64,000 bases of DNA from Achromobacter spanius (GTDB lineage: Bacteria > Pseudomonadota > Gammaproteobacteria > Burkholderiales > Burkholderiaceae_B), in assembly GCF_002812705.1 (NCBI RefSeq), contig NZ_CP025030.1:2356001-2420000 (forward strand), written 5' to 3'. Below, one piece after another: positions 8,999 through 17,609 of this stretch. Made by a program: the position numbers and the translations under genes. Position 1 is the first letter of the stretch. Each line of letters opens with the position of its first letter. The notes under the pieces are model-generated. The model worked only from the letters and a program-made list of their open reading frames with translations. It did not search any database and was not told where the DNA came from.

Positions 8999-9712
8999 AT
9001 GGCAGTCAGCCTCGCGGCGGGTGCGAATTACCGGGTGCTGATTGTCGAAGACGATCACATCATTGCGGGCAACCTGTATTCCTTCCTGGAAGTGCGCGGG
9101 TTCCTGCCCGACGTTGCCTACACCGGCCACGCCGCACTGGAGAGCGTCAAGGCACAGCGCTTCGATGCCTTGATCCTGGACATCGGCTTGCCGGGCATGG
9201 ACGGCAATGCGGTGCTGCACGCGCTGCGCAACGACATGCGCGCGGATGTACCGGTGCTGATGCTGACCGCGCGCGACAGCCTCGAGGACAAGCTCACGGG
9301 CTTCTCGCATGGCGCCGACGACTACCTGACCAAGCCCTTTGCCCTGCTCGAAGTCGAAGCCCGGCTGCTGGCGCTGATTCAGCGCGCCAAGGGGGCAACA
9401 GTGGATGCGGTGCGTGTTTTCGGCCCGCTGCAATACGACACCCGCAGCCGGGGCGTGTTGGTCAACGGGCAGCCTGTGCACCTGACGCGCAAGGCCAGCC
9501 TGATCATGCAAGCGCTGATGCGCGATCCGGGCCGTGTGGTGGCCCGCGAAGAACTGGAATCGCTGCTGTGGGGCAACGAGCCGCCGTCGTCCGACGCGCT
9601 GCGCAGCCAGGTGCACCTGCTGCGCCGCGCCTTGGCGGATGCCGGCTTCGATGGCATTGAAACCCTGCACGGCACCGGCTGGCGCCTGACCCTGAGCGGA
9701 GCCGCGCCATGA
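8999..9712 (+). CDS. OmpR-family response regulator
   Basis: A 237-residue DNA-binding response regulator. The receiver domain (residues 12-125) has the acidic pair Asp18/Asp19, phospho-acceptor Asp61 (LILDIGLPGMDG), Thr90 and Lys112 (DYLTKPF). The C-terminal half is a winged-helix effector (LTRKASLIMQALMRDPGRVV to HLLRRALADAG). The ATG at 8999 is preceded by CGGAG; longer frames would run back into the previous gene. The stop overlaps the start of the histidine kinase (ATGA at 9709), so the two are cotranscribed and form a cognate pair. The regulon is unknown. Confidence 0.93.
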   Translation: MAVSLAAGANYRVLIVEDDHIIAGNLYSFLEVRGFLPDVAYTGHAALESVKAQRFDALILDIGLPGMDGNAVLHALRNDMRADVPVLMLTARDSLEDKLTGFSHGADDYLTKPFALLEVEARLLALIQRAKGATVDAVRVFGPLQYDTRSRGVLVNGQPVHLTRKASLIMQALMRDPGRVVAREELESLLWGNEPPSSDALRSQVHLLRRALADAGFDGIETLHGTGWRLTLSGAAP

Positions 9713-11058
9713 CGCGCGCGGCGGGCGGCACACTGACCCAGCGGGTCGTGTGGGCCCTGACCGGAACGGTGGCGCTGTTCGTGACCGCGCTGGCCCTGCT
9801 GGCTTATCTGACGTTCGACCAGATGGAAGACGACCTGGTCAACGACATCCTCAACACCGAAATGGACCGGCTGGTGCAACACGCCCGCGCCAGCGACGAG
9901 TTCGTGCCGCGTCAGGGCGTGCGCGAACTGGGCGGTTCGATGCGCGCGTGGATGAGCGTGGACGGGCAGCGTCCCGCCGGCATTCCCGACGAGGTGCTGG
10001 GGCTGGACAACGGCCTGCACCTGATCGAGCCGGGCGCGTACACCTGGCACGTGATGGTGGCCGATACCGGTCGCGGCAAGGTGTATTTGCTGTACGACGC
10101 CACCGATAACGAAGAGCGGGTCCACGACTTTGGCCTGATCGTGCTGGGCGTGGGGGCCATTTGTGTGCTGGGCGCCTATGCCCTGTCGCGACGCGTGGCG
10201 GCGGTGGCGGTGGGCCCCTTGCTGGACCTGACTGACCGGCTGGCAACCTGGGCCCCGGGGGCGCCCGACCTGGCCGTCACCCGCGACGACGAGGCGGGCC
10301 GCCTGATCGAAGCCTTCAACCGCGTGCAGAATCAGGTGGACCGGTCCATCACGCGCGAACGCGAGTTCGCGGGCAACCTGAGCCACGAAATCCGCACACC
10401 GCTGGCTGCCATCCGTTCCGACAGCGAATTGATGCTGCTGACCCAATCCTTGACGCCAGATCAGCACCAGCGCCTGACGCGCGTGGTGGACAACGTGGAC
10501 GATGTGATCGTCTGCCTGGAGAGCGCGCGCGCGATGGCGCGCGACCAGTTGCTGCCCCCCGCGCCAGTGGATATCAGCGTGTGCATGGATGATGCGTGGC
10601 GCGGTTATGAGGCGCAGGCCGGGCTGGCGGACTTGCGCTTCGACAATCAGATTGGCCCCGGCCACGTGCTGACCCTGGACCGCTACGCGCTCTTGACCGT
10701 GCTGCGCAACCTGGTGCGCAACGCGGTCGAGCACGCCGCCCCGGCCACGCTTACCGCCCGGTTTCACGCGCCCGGCGTGCTGGAGCTGAGCGACGACGGC
10801 AAGGGTATTGCGGCGGACGACCTGCCGTTTCTGTTTCGCCGTTACTACAGCGGCCGCATGCGGGACTCGGGTGCCGCCGAGCAGCACGAGGCCGCGCGTG
10901 GCCTGGGCCTGGCGATCGCCAAGCGTGTCTGCGACATGCAAGGCTGGCTGCTGACGGTGGAGTCTTCTCAAGAACCCGCGTCGCGGGGGACGCGGTTCCT
11001 GCTGCGCTTTGACGCCTATTCCGTCGCGGCGGAGCCAAACGCGGCGACGCGGATTTGA
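9709..11058 (+). CDS. Sensor histidine kinase
   Basis: A 449-residue inner-membrane kinase. TM1 is at about 13-34, a roughly 100-residue periplasmic sensor follows, TM2 is at 141-160, then a HAMP-like linker. The HisKA box has phospho-His226 in NLSHEIRTPL. The HATPase domain shows the N box (RNLVRNAVEH, about 333-342), G1 DDGKGI (362-367) and G2 GLGLAIAK (398-405). All catalytic motifs are intact. It is coupled to the upstream regulator by a 4-bp overlap. The architecture resembles QseC/PmrB-type sensors, but the signal is not apparent. The PAP2 phosphatase downstream may be a target, by proximity only. Confidence 0.93.
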   Translation: MTRAAGGTLTQRVVWALTGTVALFVTALALLAYLTFDQMEDDLVNDILNTEMDRLVQHARASDEFVPRQGVRELGGSMRAWMSVDGQRPAGIPDEVLGLDNGLHLIEPGAYTWHVMVADTGRGKVYLLYDATDNEERVHDFGLIVLGVGAICVLGAYALSRRVAAVAVGPLLDLTDRLATWAPGAPDLAVTRDDEAGRLIEAFNRVQNQVDRSITREREFAGNLSHEIRTPLAAIRSDSELMLLTQSLTPDQHQRLTRVVDNVDDVIVCLESARAMARDQLLPPAPVDISVCMDDAWRGYEAQAGLADLRFDNQIGPGHVLTLDRYALLTVLRNLVRNAVEHAAPATLTARFHAPGVLELSDDGKGIAADDLPFLFRRYYSGRMRDSGAAEQHEAARGLGLAIAKRVCDMQGWLLTVESSQEPASRGTRFLLRFDAYSVAAEPNAATRI

Positions 11059-11126
11059 CGAATTTTCGACCTTCGGCCGGCTAATCTCTGCGCTTGCTCC
11101 CGAACCGCTCGTCGTCGACGTTTCCC

Positions 11127-11918
11127 ATGCCATCCTCTTCGTTGCCCGCGGCGCGCGCGCCCACGCTTGCCTGGTATTCATGCAGCCAACTCATTGGCGT
11201 GACCGTGGTGTTGGCTGCCGTCTCATGGTGGGCCAATGCGTCGGGTCTGGACCTGCGCATCGCGCAGGCGCTGTTCAACCCGGCGCTGGACGACTTTCCC
11301 TTGCGCGCGAACCGCTTGCTGGAATTGCTGGGCCATCGCCTCGTGCTGGTGCTGCCCATCGGCGTGGCCTTGGGCGCGGCGGGCGTGGTGGCTGCCAGTT
11401 TCCGTGTGCCGTCATGGCGCGGGTGGCGCGGGCCGGCATTGGCGCTGGCGGCAACCTGCCTTGCCGGGCAGTTGCTGGTGAATCAGATCAAGCACTACAC
11501 GACCTTGCCACGCCCTTACGACCTGGCCACACTGGGGGGTTATACGCCCTACCCGAAGCACTGGTGGACCTGGGTGCGCGCACAAGCCGGGGGAGCCTTG
11601 CCGAGCGGGCACGCGGGCGCGGGCTATTCGATGCTGACGCTTTACTTTGCCGGCTGGGCGCTGAACCGGCCATCGTGGCGCTGGTGGGGCCTGGCGGTGG
11701 GTATGTCGGCCGGCGTTTTGTTTTCAGTGGTGCGCATCTTGCAAGGCGCGCATTTCCTGAGCCAGACGCTGTGGTCGGCCACGTTGCTGTGGTTTCTTGC
11801 GGCGCTGTTCTTCCTTCCGGTCATCGTGGGGCGGGCCGGTGCGAACGGCCCATCCCCGTCGACGTCCGCTCAGTTAAGCAGCACGCCAGGCAGCCACAGA
11901 GAAAACGCCGGCACATAA
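11127..11918 (+). CDS. PAP2-family membrane phosphatase
   Basis: An integral membrane lipid phosphatase of about 263 residues, probably acting on a phospholipid or undecaprenyl-pyrophosphate-type substrate. The three PAP2 signatures are present: KHYTTLPRP (K-x6-RP, 122-130), PSGH (159-162) and RILQGAHFLS (R-x5-H). Several hydrophobic helices flank them. The ATG at 11127 is taken as start; a TTG 33 bp upstream is possible and neither has a clear ribosome site. The gene follows the two-component pair by 68 bp and may share its transcript. Its last 49 bp overlap, tail to tail, the end of the TRAP permease gene. Confidence 0.85.
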   Translation: MPSSSLPAARAPTLAWYSCSQLIGVTVVLAAVSWWANASGLDLRIAQALFNPALDDFPLRANRLLELLGHRLVLVLPIGVALGAAGVVAASFRVPSWRGWRGPALALAATCLAGQLLVNQIKHYTTLPRPYDLATLGGYTPYPKHWWTWVRAQAGGALPSGHAGAGYSMLTLYFAGWALNRPSWRWWGLAVGMSAGVLFSVVRILQGAHFLSQTLWSATLLWFLAALFFLPVIVGRAGANGPSPSTSAQLSSTPGSHRENAGT

Positions 11919-13153
11919 GTCACCAGCGCCAACGCGGCCAGCAGCGCCCCGTAGAACGGCCATATCGTGCGCATCACCGTCCCCACCGATACCCCGCCGA
12001 TGGCGCACCCCACAAACTGGGTGGTGCCCACCGGTGGCGTGTTCAATCCCAGCGCGCAGTTCAGCAGAATTACGATGCCGAACTGCACCGGGCCCATTCC
12101 ATACTGCATGCAGATTGGCAGAAAGATCGGCGTGCAGATAAGAATGGTGGCGGCCATGTCCAGGAAGGTGCCCAGCACGAACAGGATGATGTTCACCATC
12201 AGGAAGATGGCCCACGGGCTGGTCGAGATCGAGGCCATCAGCTGGCCCGTTTTCTCGGCCACGCCGTAGAAGCTGATCAGATAGCCGAAGGTGGCCGAAA
12301 TGCCGATCAGCAGCAACACCACGCCCGTCGTCTTGACCGCCTTGCTGGCGGCGCGCACGAACTGGTCCCAGGTCAACGAGCGGTAGACGAACACCGTCAG
12401 CGCCAGTGCATACAGCACGGCCACCGCCGCCGATTCCGTTGCCGTGAATACGCCGCTGAGAATCCCGGTGATGATCAGCACCACCACGAACAGGCCCGGC
12501 GCGGCCGCCGCCAGCGAACGCGCCACGATGCGCCAACCGGGGAAGGTGCCCGCCGGATAGCCCCGGCTGCGCGCCACGAAATACGCGGCGGCCAGGTTGC
12601 ACAGCGTCAGGATCAGCGCCGGCACGACGCCGGCCGCGATCAACGCGGCAATGGACACTTTGCCGCCCGCCGCCAAGGTGTAGATGATGATGTTGTGGCT
12701 GGTCGGCATCAGCGCGCCCACCAGCGCCGCGTGCGTGGTGACGTTCACGGCGTAGTCGGCGTGATAGCCCTCGCGCTTCATCATCGGAATCATCACCGAG
12801 CCCATGGCCGACACATCCGCCACCGGCGAGCCCGACACGCCGCCAAACAGTGTGCAGGCCACCACGTTGGACATGCCCAACCCGCCGCGTACATGGCCCA
12901 CCAGCGACTTGGCGAAATTCACGATGCGCTCGGCGATGCCGCCATACAGCATCAGCTCTCCCGTGAAGATGAAGAAGGGAATGGCCAGGAACGAAAACGC
13001 GTTCATGCCCGAGGTCATCTGCTGGAAGGCCACGGCCAGTGGCAGGTCCTCGACCATGATCGCGGTGAGGGACGACAAGCCGATGGCAAAGGCCACCGGC
13101 ACGCCGATCACCAGGAACCCCATGAACGTAAACGAAAGCAGTGTCAGCGCCAT
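11870..13153 (-). CDS. dctM: TRAP transporter large permease (DctM)
   Basis: A 427-residue, roughly 12-helix inner-membrane subunit that carries out Na+-coupled uptake of the substrate delivered by the periplasmic receptor. Typical DctM blocks are GMNAFSFLAIPFFIFTGELM, LFGGVSGSPVADVSAMGSVM, LMPTSHNIIIYTLAAGG and ALGLNTPPVGTTQFVGCAI. It starts inside the last codons of dctQ (10-bp overlap) and is the last gene of the uronate operon. Substrate is judged from context (uronate dehydrogenase and lactonase upstream). Confidence 0.93.
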   Translation of the reverse strand: MALTLLSFTFMGFLVIGVPVAFAIGLSSLTAIMVEDLPLAVAFQQMTSGMNAFSFLAIPFFIFTGELMLYGGIAERIVNFAKSLVGHVRGGLGMSNVVACTLFGGVSGSPVADVSAMGSVMIPMMKREGYHADYAVNVTTHAALVGALMPTSHNIIIYTLAAGGKVSIAALIAAGVVPALILTLCNLAAAYFVARSRGYPAGTFPGWRIVARSLAAAAPGLFVVVLIITGILSGVFTATESAAVAVLYALALTVFVYRSLTWDQFVRAASKAVKTTGVVLLLIGISATFGYLISFYGVAEKTGQLMASISTSPWAIFLMVNIILFVLGTFLDMAATILICTPIFLPICMQYGMGPVQFGIVILLNCALGLNTPPVGTTQFVGCAIGGVSVGTVMRTIWPFYGALLAALALVTYVPAFSLWLPGVLLN

Positions 13154-13707
13154 GCTGGTACCACCTTATGGTTGCGCAGGATGGCGATGATGTGCTCAAG
13201 CGAAAAGAGCGCGATCAAGGTGCCCGACAGGGTTGCGGGGACGTACTTCCAGGCGTTAGAGATGCCCAGGTTGGGAATCTTGTAGGCGTGTACCGATTCG
13301 GCCAGCACGCCGCAGTTCCAGGCCATCAACACGCCGAAGAGCAGCACCAGCAGGTGGATGACAATGCGCAGCCGCCGTTGTCCGCGCGCGGGCAGCGCGT
13401 CCAGCAGGGACTCGAAGCCGATATGCCCCGCGTCGCGTACGCCGACCGCCGCGCCCAGCATCGTGACGTACAACACCAGCAGCAGCGACAGGCTTTCGGC
13501 CCAGGTGGGCGTGCTGTTGAGCACGTGGCGGCCGAAGATCTGCAAGCTGACCGCGACGATCAGGCAGATCAGCCCGAACACGCTGGTCCACATGCAGGCC
13601 CGCGCCAGCATGGCGCAGCCGCGCGTGTAGGCGTCCAGCGGGCCGGCCAGGGCTTGCGCCCGGCCTTCTCCCTTTACGTGGGTGTCATTCGTGGATGTGG
13701 CCAACAT
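13144..13707 (-). CDS. dctQ: TRAP transporter small permease (DctQ)
   Basis: A 187-residue membrane protein with four predicted helices (about 40-62, 78-98, 112-135, 155-175) and the family's FGRHVLNSTPTWAESLS segment. It pairs with DctM and contacts the loaded receptor. It follows dctP by 7 bp and overlaps dctM by 10 bp. Confidence 0.9.
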   Translation of the reverse strand: MLATSTNDTHVKGEGRAQALAGPLDAYTRGCAMLARACMWTSVFGLICLIVAVSLQIFGRHVLNSTPTWAESLSLLLVLYVTMLGAAVGVRDAGHIGFESLLDALPARGQRRLRIVIHLLVLLFGVLMAWNCGVLAESVHAYKIPNLGISNAWKYVPATLSGTLIALFSLEHIIAILRNHKVVPAWR

Positions 13708-13714
13708 GGCGCCC

Positions 13715-14692
13715 TCACTGAACAGCCTGGATCTTCGCGACCAGGTCTTTCATTTCGGGGGTGGTCACGAAGCGGTCGTACACCGGCTTCATCGCGCCCT
13801 GGAACGACGCCTTGTCCACCGCCACGATCTGCGAGCCCGCCTTCTCGACCACGGCGCGCGACTTCTGTTCACGCTCGTCCCACAGCTTGCGCATGAACGG
13901 CACCGATTCGCGTGCGGCCTCGCGCAGGATCTTTTGATCCTCGGGCGCAAGCTTGTCCCATTGGCGCTTGGAGAAAATCAGAATCTCCGGCGTCATGGTG
14001 TGCTCGGTCATGGAGTAGAACTTGGCAACTTCGTAGTGATGCGCGCTTTCGTAGCTGGGGAAATTGTTTTCGGCCGCGTCCACCAGCCCGGTCTTCAACG
14101 ACGTATAGACCTCGCCCATGGGCATGGGCGTGGCGTTGCCGCCCATGGCCTCGACCATGGCGACGGACAGGTCCGACTGCTGCACGCGAATTTTCATGCC
14201 CTTGGCGTCGGCCAACGTCTTGACGGGCTTGTTGCGCGTGTACATGGACCGCGAACCGCTGTCGTACCAGGCCAGGCCGACAAAGCCGGCGGCCTCGCAA
14301 GAACGCAGGATCTGGTCGCCGATTTCGCTATCCAGCACCTTGTGCAGATGTTCTTTCGAGCGGAACAGGAACGGCAGCGACGGCACGCGCGTGGTCTGGC
14401 AGATGTTATGCATGGCGGCGCTGGACACGCGCGCCATCGCCAGGGCGCCCAGCTTTACCTGTTCGATCGAATCGTCTTCATTGCCCAGCGAGCCGCCCGC
14501 GTAGACCTTGACGGTGATGCGGCCGTTGGTGCGTTGCTTGACCAGTTCGCCGAACTGGCGCACGGCCTGCACGGTGGGATAGTCATCGGGATGGATGTCG
14601 GCGGATCGCAGCTCGGCCGCGTTGGCAAGGGGGACCAGCGTCAGCAAGGCAACCGCCGCCAAAATGGCGCGGGTCAGGGTGGGGCGCAGCAT
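13715..14692 (-). CDS. dctP: TRAP transporter solute receptor (DctP), probably uronate-binding
   Basis: A 325-residue periplasmic binding protein with a signal peptide ending around ANA (residue 25). The GMKIRVQQSDLS block contains the Arg that salt-bridges the substrate carboxylate in DctP receptors, and TSLKTGLVDAAENN is the usual second signature. TRAP receptors of this branch in Bordetella-like bacteria are known to bind D-glucuronate and D-galacturonate; together with the neighbouring udh and lactonase this suggests hexuronates. That is inference, not shown by the sequence. Confidence 0.9.
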   Translation of the reverse strand: MLRPTLTRAILAAVALLTLVPLANAAELRSADIHPDDYPTVQAVRQFGELVKQRTNGRITVKVYAGGSLGNEDDSIEQVKLGALAMARVSSAAMHNICQTTRVPSLPFLFRSKEHLHKVLDSEIGDQILRSCEAAGFVGLAWYDSGSRSMYTRNKPVKTLADAKGMKIRVQQSDLSVAMVEAMGGNATPMPMGEVYTSLKTGLVDAAENNFPSYESAHHYEVAKFYSMTEHTMTPEILIFSKRQWDKLAPEDQKILREAARESVPFMRKLWDEREQKSRAVVEKAGSQIVAVDKASFQGAMKPVYDRFVTTPEMKDLVAKIQAVQ

Positions 14693-14803
14693 GTCTACCT
14701 CCGGTTGGAGTACGGCGTTTCGTTATGGGCCAGGACGGCCTCGAAGCTCTTCGTGTACAGACCTACGTTGCGTGGGGCGCGGCAATGCCACCCCGGTCGG
14801 GTG

Positions 14804-15682
14804 CTAACCGGCGCTGGCGGTTTCCTCCAGGCCTCGCGCGCCGGGACGCAGGGCGAACAACGCGCCATCCAAAGCGCCGGGGGCGGCGTCGGCGGGGCGT
14901 ATCGATGTGATGAAAAGCGTGTCCATGCCCGCGCCGCCGAAGGCGCACATGGCGACCTTGCGGGCGGGAACGGCGTAGGTCTGGTCCAGCCGGCCATCGG
15001 GCGTGTAGCGATAGACGCGGCCCGCGTCGTTGCCGCAGATCCAATAGCCGCCGTCGGCGTCAACGGCGGCACCATCGGGGCGGCCGGCGGGTAGCGCAGG
15101 GATGAAGGGGCGGCGATTGTGGGGTGTGCCGCTGTCCACGTCGTAATCAAACGCCCAGACCATGGCGCGCGACGGGTGGGAATCGGACAGGTACATTGTC
15201 TTGCCGTCCGGGCTGAAGGCCAGGCCGTTGGGCACGATCAGGTCGTCCAGCAGCACCGACAGGCCGTCGGAATCAAACCGATACAGGCGGCCGGCGGCTT
15301 GCGCCCGGCTCATGTCCATCACCATGGTGCCAGCCAGGAAGCGGCCTTGCCGGTCGCAACGGCCGTCGTTGAAGCGCATGTCGGCAGCCGCGTGCGTGAC
15401 GCCGGCCAGCAGGCGAGGCCGGCACGGCGTGTCGGGCAGCAGCGCGTCGCAGGTGTACACGCCGTCTTCCATCGCCAGCAGCCAGCCCGCGCCGCGCATG
15501 GCGATGCAGCCGGCCATTTGGGGCAGCGACCAGAGCGCGAATTCGCCACTGGCGGGCGACCAGCGCCACAGCGATTTATTCGGGATGTCGGTCCAGGTGT
15601 ACGTCTGGTCGCTGGCGCGCCATACCGGGCTTTCTCCGACGCCGCACAACATGTCTCCAACGCGTTCGGCGGTTGTGGGCAT
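14804..15682 (-). CDS. SMP-30/gluconolaconase-like hydrolase, likely aldarolactonase
   Basis: A 292-residue six-bladed propeller enzyme. It has the metal-site motifs of the family: GESPVW near residue 16 (Glu ligand), MRFNDGRCDRQGRFLAGTM, IVPNGLAFSPDGKTMYLSDS (Asn ligand) and PDGAAVDADGGYWI (Asp ligand). Uronate dehydrogenase makes a 1,5- or 1,4-aldarolactone, and SMP-30 proteins encoded beside it (UxuL type) hydrolyse that lactone, so this is the likely role. The start at 15682 lies 8 bp after the udh stop; upstream in-frame sequence belongs to udh. A 111-bp gap separates it from dctP. Confidence 0.88.
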   Translation of the reverse strand: MPTTAERVGDMLCGVGESPVWRASDQTYTWTDIPNKSLWRWSPASGEFALWSLPQMAGCIAMRGAGWLLAMEDGVYTCDALLPDTPCRPRLLAGVTHAAADMRFNDGRCDRQGRFLAGTMVMDMSRAQAAGRLYRFDSDGLSVLLDDLIVPNGLAFSPDGKTMYLSDSHPSRAMVWAFDYDVDSGTPHNRRPFIPALPAGRPDGAAVDADGGYWICGNDAGRVYRYTPDGRLDQTYAVPARKVAMCAFGGAGMDTLFITSIRPADAAPGALDGALFALRPGARGLEETASAG

Positions 15683-15690
15683 GGCGGCGC

Positions 15691-16539
15691 CTACTTGGAG
15701 GTGTTGGTGGGAAAGGGAAACGGGCCTGCCTTGACGAACGCGCCGCCCTGATACCGGGCGGCGGGGTCGTCGGCGGGCAGCGGCGGCTGCGCTTCCACCT
15801 GCGCACGGAAGCGCTCGGACGAGTCCTTGGGCACAAAGCCCAGCACCTTCGCGGCGTCGTCGCGCCACCAGCTATCGCGGTTGGCCGACGCGCCATAGAC
15901 GATCAGATGTCCGACGTCGGGGGCGAACAGCGCGCGCGTGACCAGGTCGGTCAGGTCGTCATAGCTAAGCCAGGTGACCAGCATGCGGCGGTCCTTGGGC
16001 GCTGGAAACGACGAGCCGATGCGCAGGCACACGGTTTCGATGCCATAGCGGTCGAAGTAAAAGCGCGACAGGTGCTCGCCGTAGGCTTTGGACAGGCCGT
16101 AGTAGCCGTCGGGTCGCAATGGCACGTCGGCATCCAATTGCTGGCCCTGTTCGTAAAAGCCGATGACGTGGTTGGAACTCGCGAACACCACGCGCCGCAC
16201 GCCATGCACACGGGCGGCCTCGTAGAGGTTGTAGACGCCCTGTATGTTGGCGGGAAGAATGTCTTCGAATGGGCGTTCGACCGACACGCCGCCCAGGTGC
16301 ACGATGGCGTCCACCCCCTGCACCAGCGATGACACGGCGGCGGCGTCGGCCAGATCGCACAGCATGGTTTCTTCGCCGTCCTCCGCGGGGGCCAGGGGCG
16401 CCACGTCGGAAACGCGCAGTATGTTGGTGTGAGGTTTGAGTCGGGGACGCAGCACTTGCCCCAGGCCGCCGGCGGCGCCGGTCAGTAGTAGACGCTGGCA
16501 GCGGGTGGTCGCTGGCGGCGGGTTGACGGTTCTGCTCAT
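15691..16539 (-). CDS. udh: Uronate dehydrogenase
   Basis: A 282-residue NAD-dependent short-chain dehydrogenase/epimerase-fold enzyme that oxidises D-glucuronate or D-galacturonate to the aldarolactone. It has the nucleotide loop GAAGGLG (21-27), the udh-typical FASSNHVIGFY segment (119-129) and the catalytic pair Tyr147/Lys151 in YYGLSK. The start MSRTVNPP at 16539 is chosen because upstream codons would run into the operator and the divergent promoter. It is the first gene of the leftward operon udh-lactonase-dctP-dctQ-dctM. The FadR-type regulator is transcribed divergently. Confidence 0.88.
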   Translation of the reverse strand: MSRTVNPPPATTRCQRLLLTGAAGGLGQVLRPRLKPHTNILRVSDVAPLAPAEDGEETMLCDLADAAAVSSLVQGVDAIVHLGGVSVERPFEDILPANIQGVYNLYEAARVHGVRRVVFASSNHVIGFYEQGQQLDADVPLRPDGYYGLSKAYGEHLSRFYFDRYGIETVCLRIGSSFPAPKDRRMLVTWLSYDDLTDLVTRALFAPDVGHLIVYGASANRDSWWRDDAAKVLGFVPKDSSERFRAQVEAQPPLPADDPAARYQGGAFVKAGPFPFPTNTSK

Positions 16540-16583
16540 GTCGCAACGCTCGGTGAAAGGTGCGGAGTGGGAACGTATCTGGT

Positions 16584-16614
16584 ACGTTGTCGTACAACGT
16601 GCGCAAAGTATAAT
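16584..16614 (+). promoter_or_regulatory. GntR/FadR-type operator overlapping the regulator promoter
   Basis: ACGTTGT-CGT-ACAACGT (16584-16600) is a perfect 7-bp inverted repeat around a 3-bp centre; its core TTGTCGTACAA fits the TNGTNNNACNA pattern of FadR-subfamily GntR sites. A rightward promoter overlaps it: TTGTCG (16587-16592), 16-bp spacer, TATAAT (16609-16614). Autoregulation and control of the divergent udh operon are the natural reading. Confidence 0.75.
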
Positions 16615-16666
16615 TAGCCGCAAATTTCAGCGTCAAGCTTTTGTACTCATTTTCGGATTAACCCTG

Positions 16667-17395
16667 ATGAACGCTCCAGTCGCTACTCCTGTCTTGCCGC
16701 AGCGTCGTCCCCGGAACTTGGCTCAAGGCTTGGTCGAGAGCATCTCCGAACGCATCCGCAGCGGCGAAATCCGCCCTGGCGACAAGCTACCCACCGAGTC
16801 CGAGATCATGCGTCAGTTTGGCGTCAGCCGAACCGTCGTGCGCGAGGCGCTGTCGCGCCTGCAGGCATCGGGCCTGGTCGAAACGCATCACGGCGTGGGC
16901 ACCTATGCGCTGGAACCCAGCGGCAGTGTCGACTTCCGCGTGGACCCCGCCGACATCGCCACGGTGCGTGACGTGCTGGTGCTGCTTGAGCTGCGTATCT
17001 GCCTGGAAAGCGAGGCCGCGGGCCTGGCCGCCATTCGGCGCAGCGACGTGCAGTTGCAGGAAATGCGACGCGCGCTGGACCTGTTCAAAAGCGCATTGGA
17101 CGTGGGCGGCGACACCATCACGCCCGACTTCCAGTTTCATCTATTGGTGGCGCAGTCCACCGACAACCGTTATTTCGCGGACCTGATGTCGCACCTGGGG
17201 TCGGCGATCATTCCGCGTACCCGCATCAATTCCGCCAAGTTCGCACACGAAGATCGCGCGGCCTATCTGGCCCGTGTGAATCTGGAACACGAAGACATCT
17301 ACAGCGCGATCATGCGCCAGGACGCCGAAGCCGCGCGCGCCGCCATGCGCACGCACCTGAGCAACAGCCGCGAACGGCTGCGCCGCGCGCAATAA
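16667..17395 (+). CDS. FadR-subfamily GntR transcriptional regulator
   Basis: A 242-residue repressor. The N-terminal winged helix (about 15-80) contains LPTESEIMRQFGVSRTVVREALSRL split over the usual GntR motif, and the C-terminal all-helical FCD domain carries the metal/ligand residues in DFQFHLLVAQSTDNRY and the late HLSNSRERL. The ATG at 16667 is preferred; longer frames start inside the divergent operator. It sits head to head with udh and almost certainly senses a uronate-derived acid, by analogy with ExuR/UxuR. Confidence 0.9.
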   Translation: MNAPVATPVLPQRRPRNLAQGLVESISERIRSGEIRPGDKLPTESEIMRQFGVSRTVVREALSRLQASGLVETHHGVGTYALEPSGSVDFRVDPADIATVRDVLVLLELRICLESEAAGLAAIRRSDVQLQEMRRALDLFKSALDVGGDTITPDFQFHLLVAQSTDNRYFADLMSHLGSAIIPRTRINSAKFAHEDRAAYLARVNLEHEDIYSAIMRQDAEAARAAMRTHLSNSRERLRRAQ

Positions 17396-17431
17396 CCCGG
17401 CAGGCCGGCTTGGTCTGCGTGTTATTGAAAT

Positions 17432-17448
17432 ACGATGTCGTACAACGT
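17432..17448. promoter_or_regulatory. Second copy of the FadR-type operator, downstream of the regulator
   Basis: ACGATGTCGTACAACGT matches the operator at 16584-16600 in 16 of 17 positions. It begins 37 bp after the regulator stop. No gene directly follows: the next start is at 17610. It may be an operator left behind by a lost target gene, or an auxiliary looping site. Confidence 0.6.
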
Positions 17449-17609
17449 TTGAGTCACTGCGATCGCACCGCATCAAGGGAGAAACCGCGTTAATCTTTGC
17501 CCGGTTTCATTTTCGAACGACGAGGCGGCATGGTTTTGCTTGGCATGGATAGCGGCATTCTTTCATCAGTAGCGGCAATCGCGCTTCACCCCTTGCGGAG
17601 GGCCGCCGC

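Noticed and set aside
11009..13285. A 758-codon open frame on the plus strand across PAP2 and dctM
   Set aside because: It is off-frame to PAP2 and antisense to dctM; its composition is repetitive Arg/His/Gln and no domain is seen.
14693..14803. A third FadR-type operator upstream of dctP
   Set aside because: CGTGTACAG near 14757 resembles a half site, but the arms are not symmetric.
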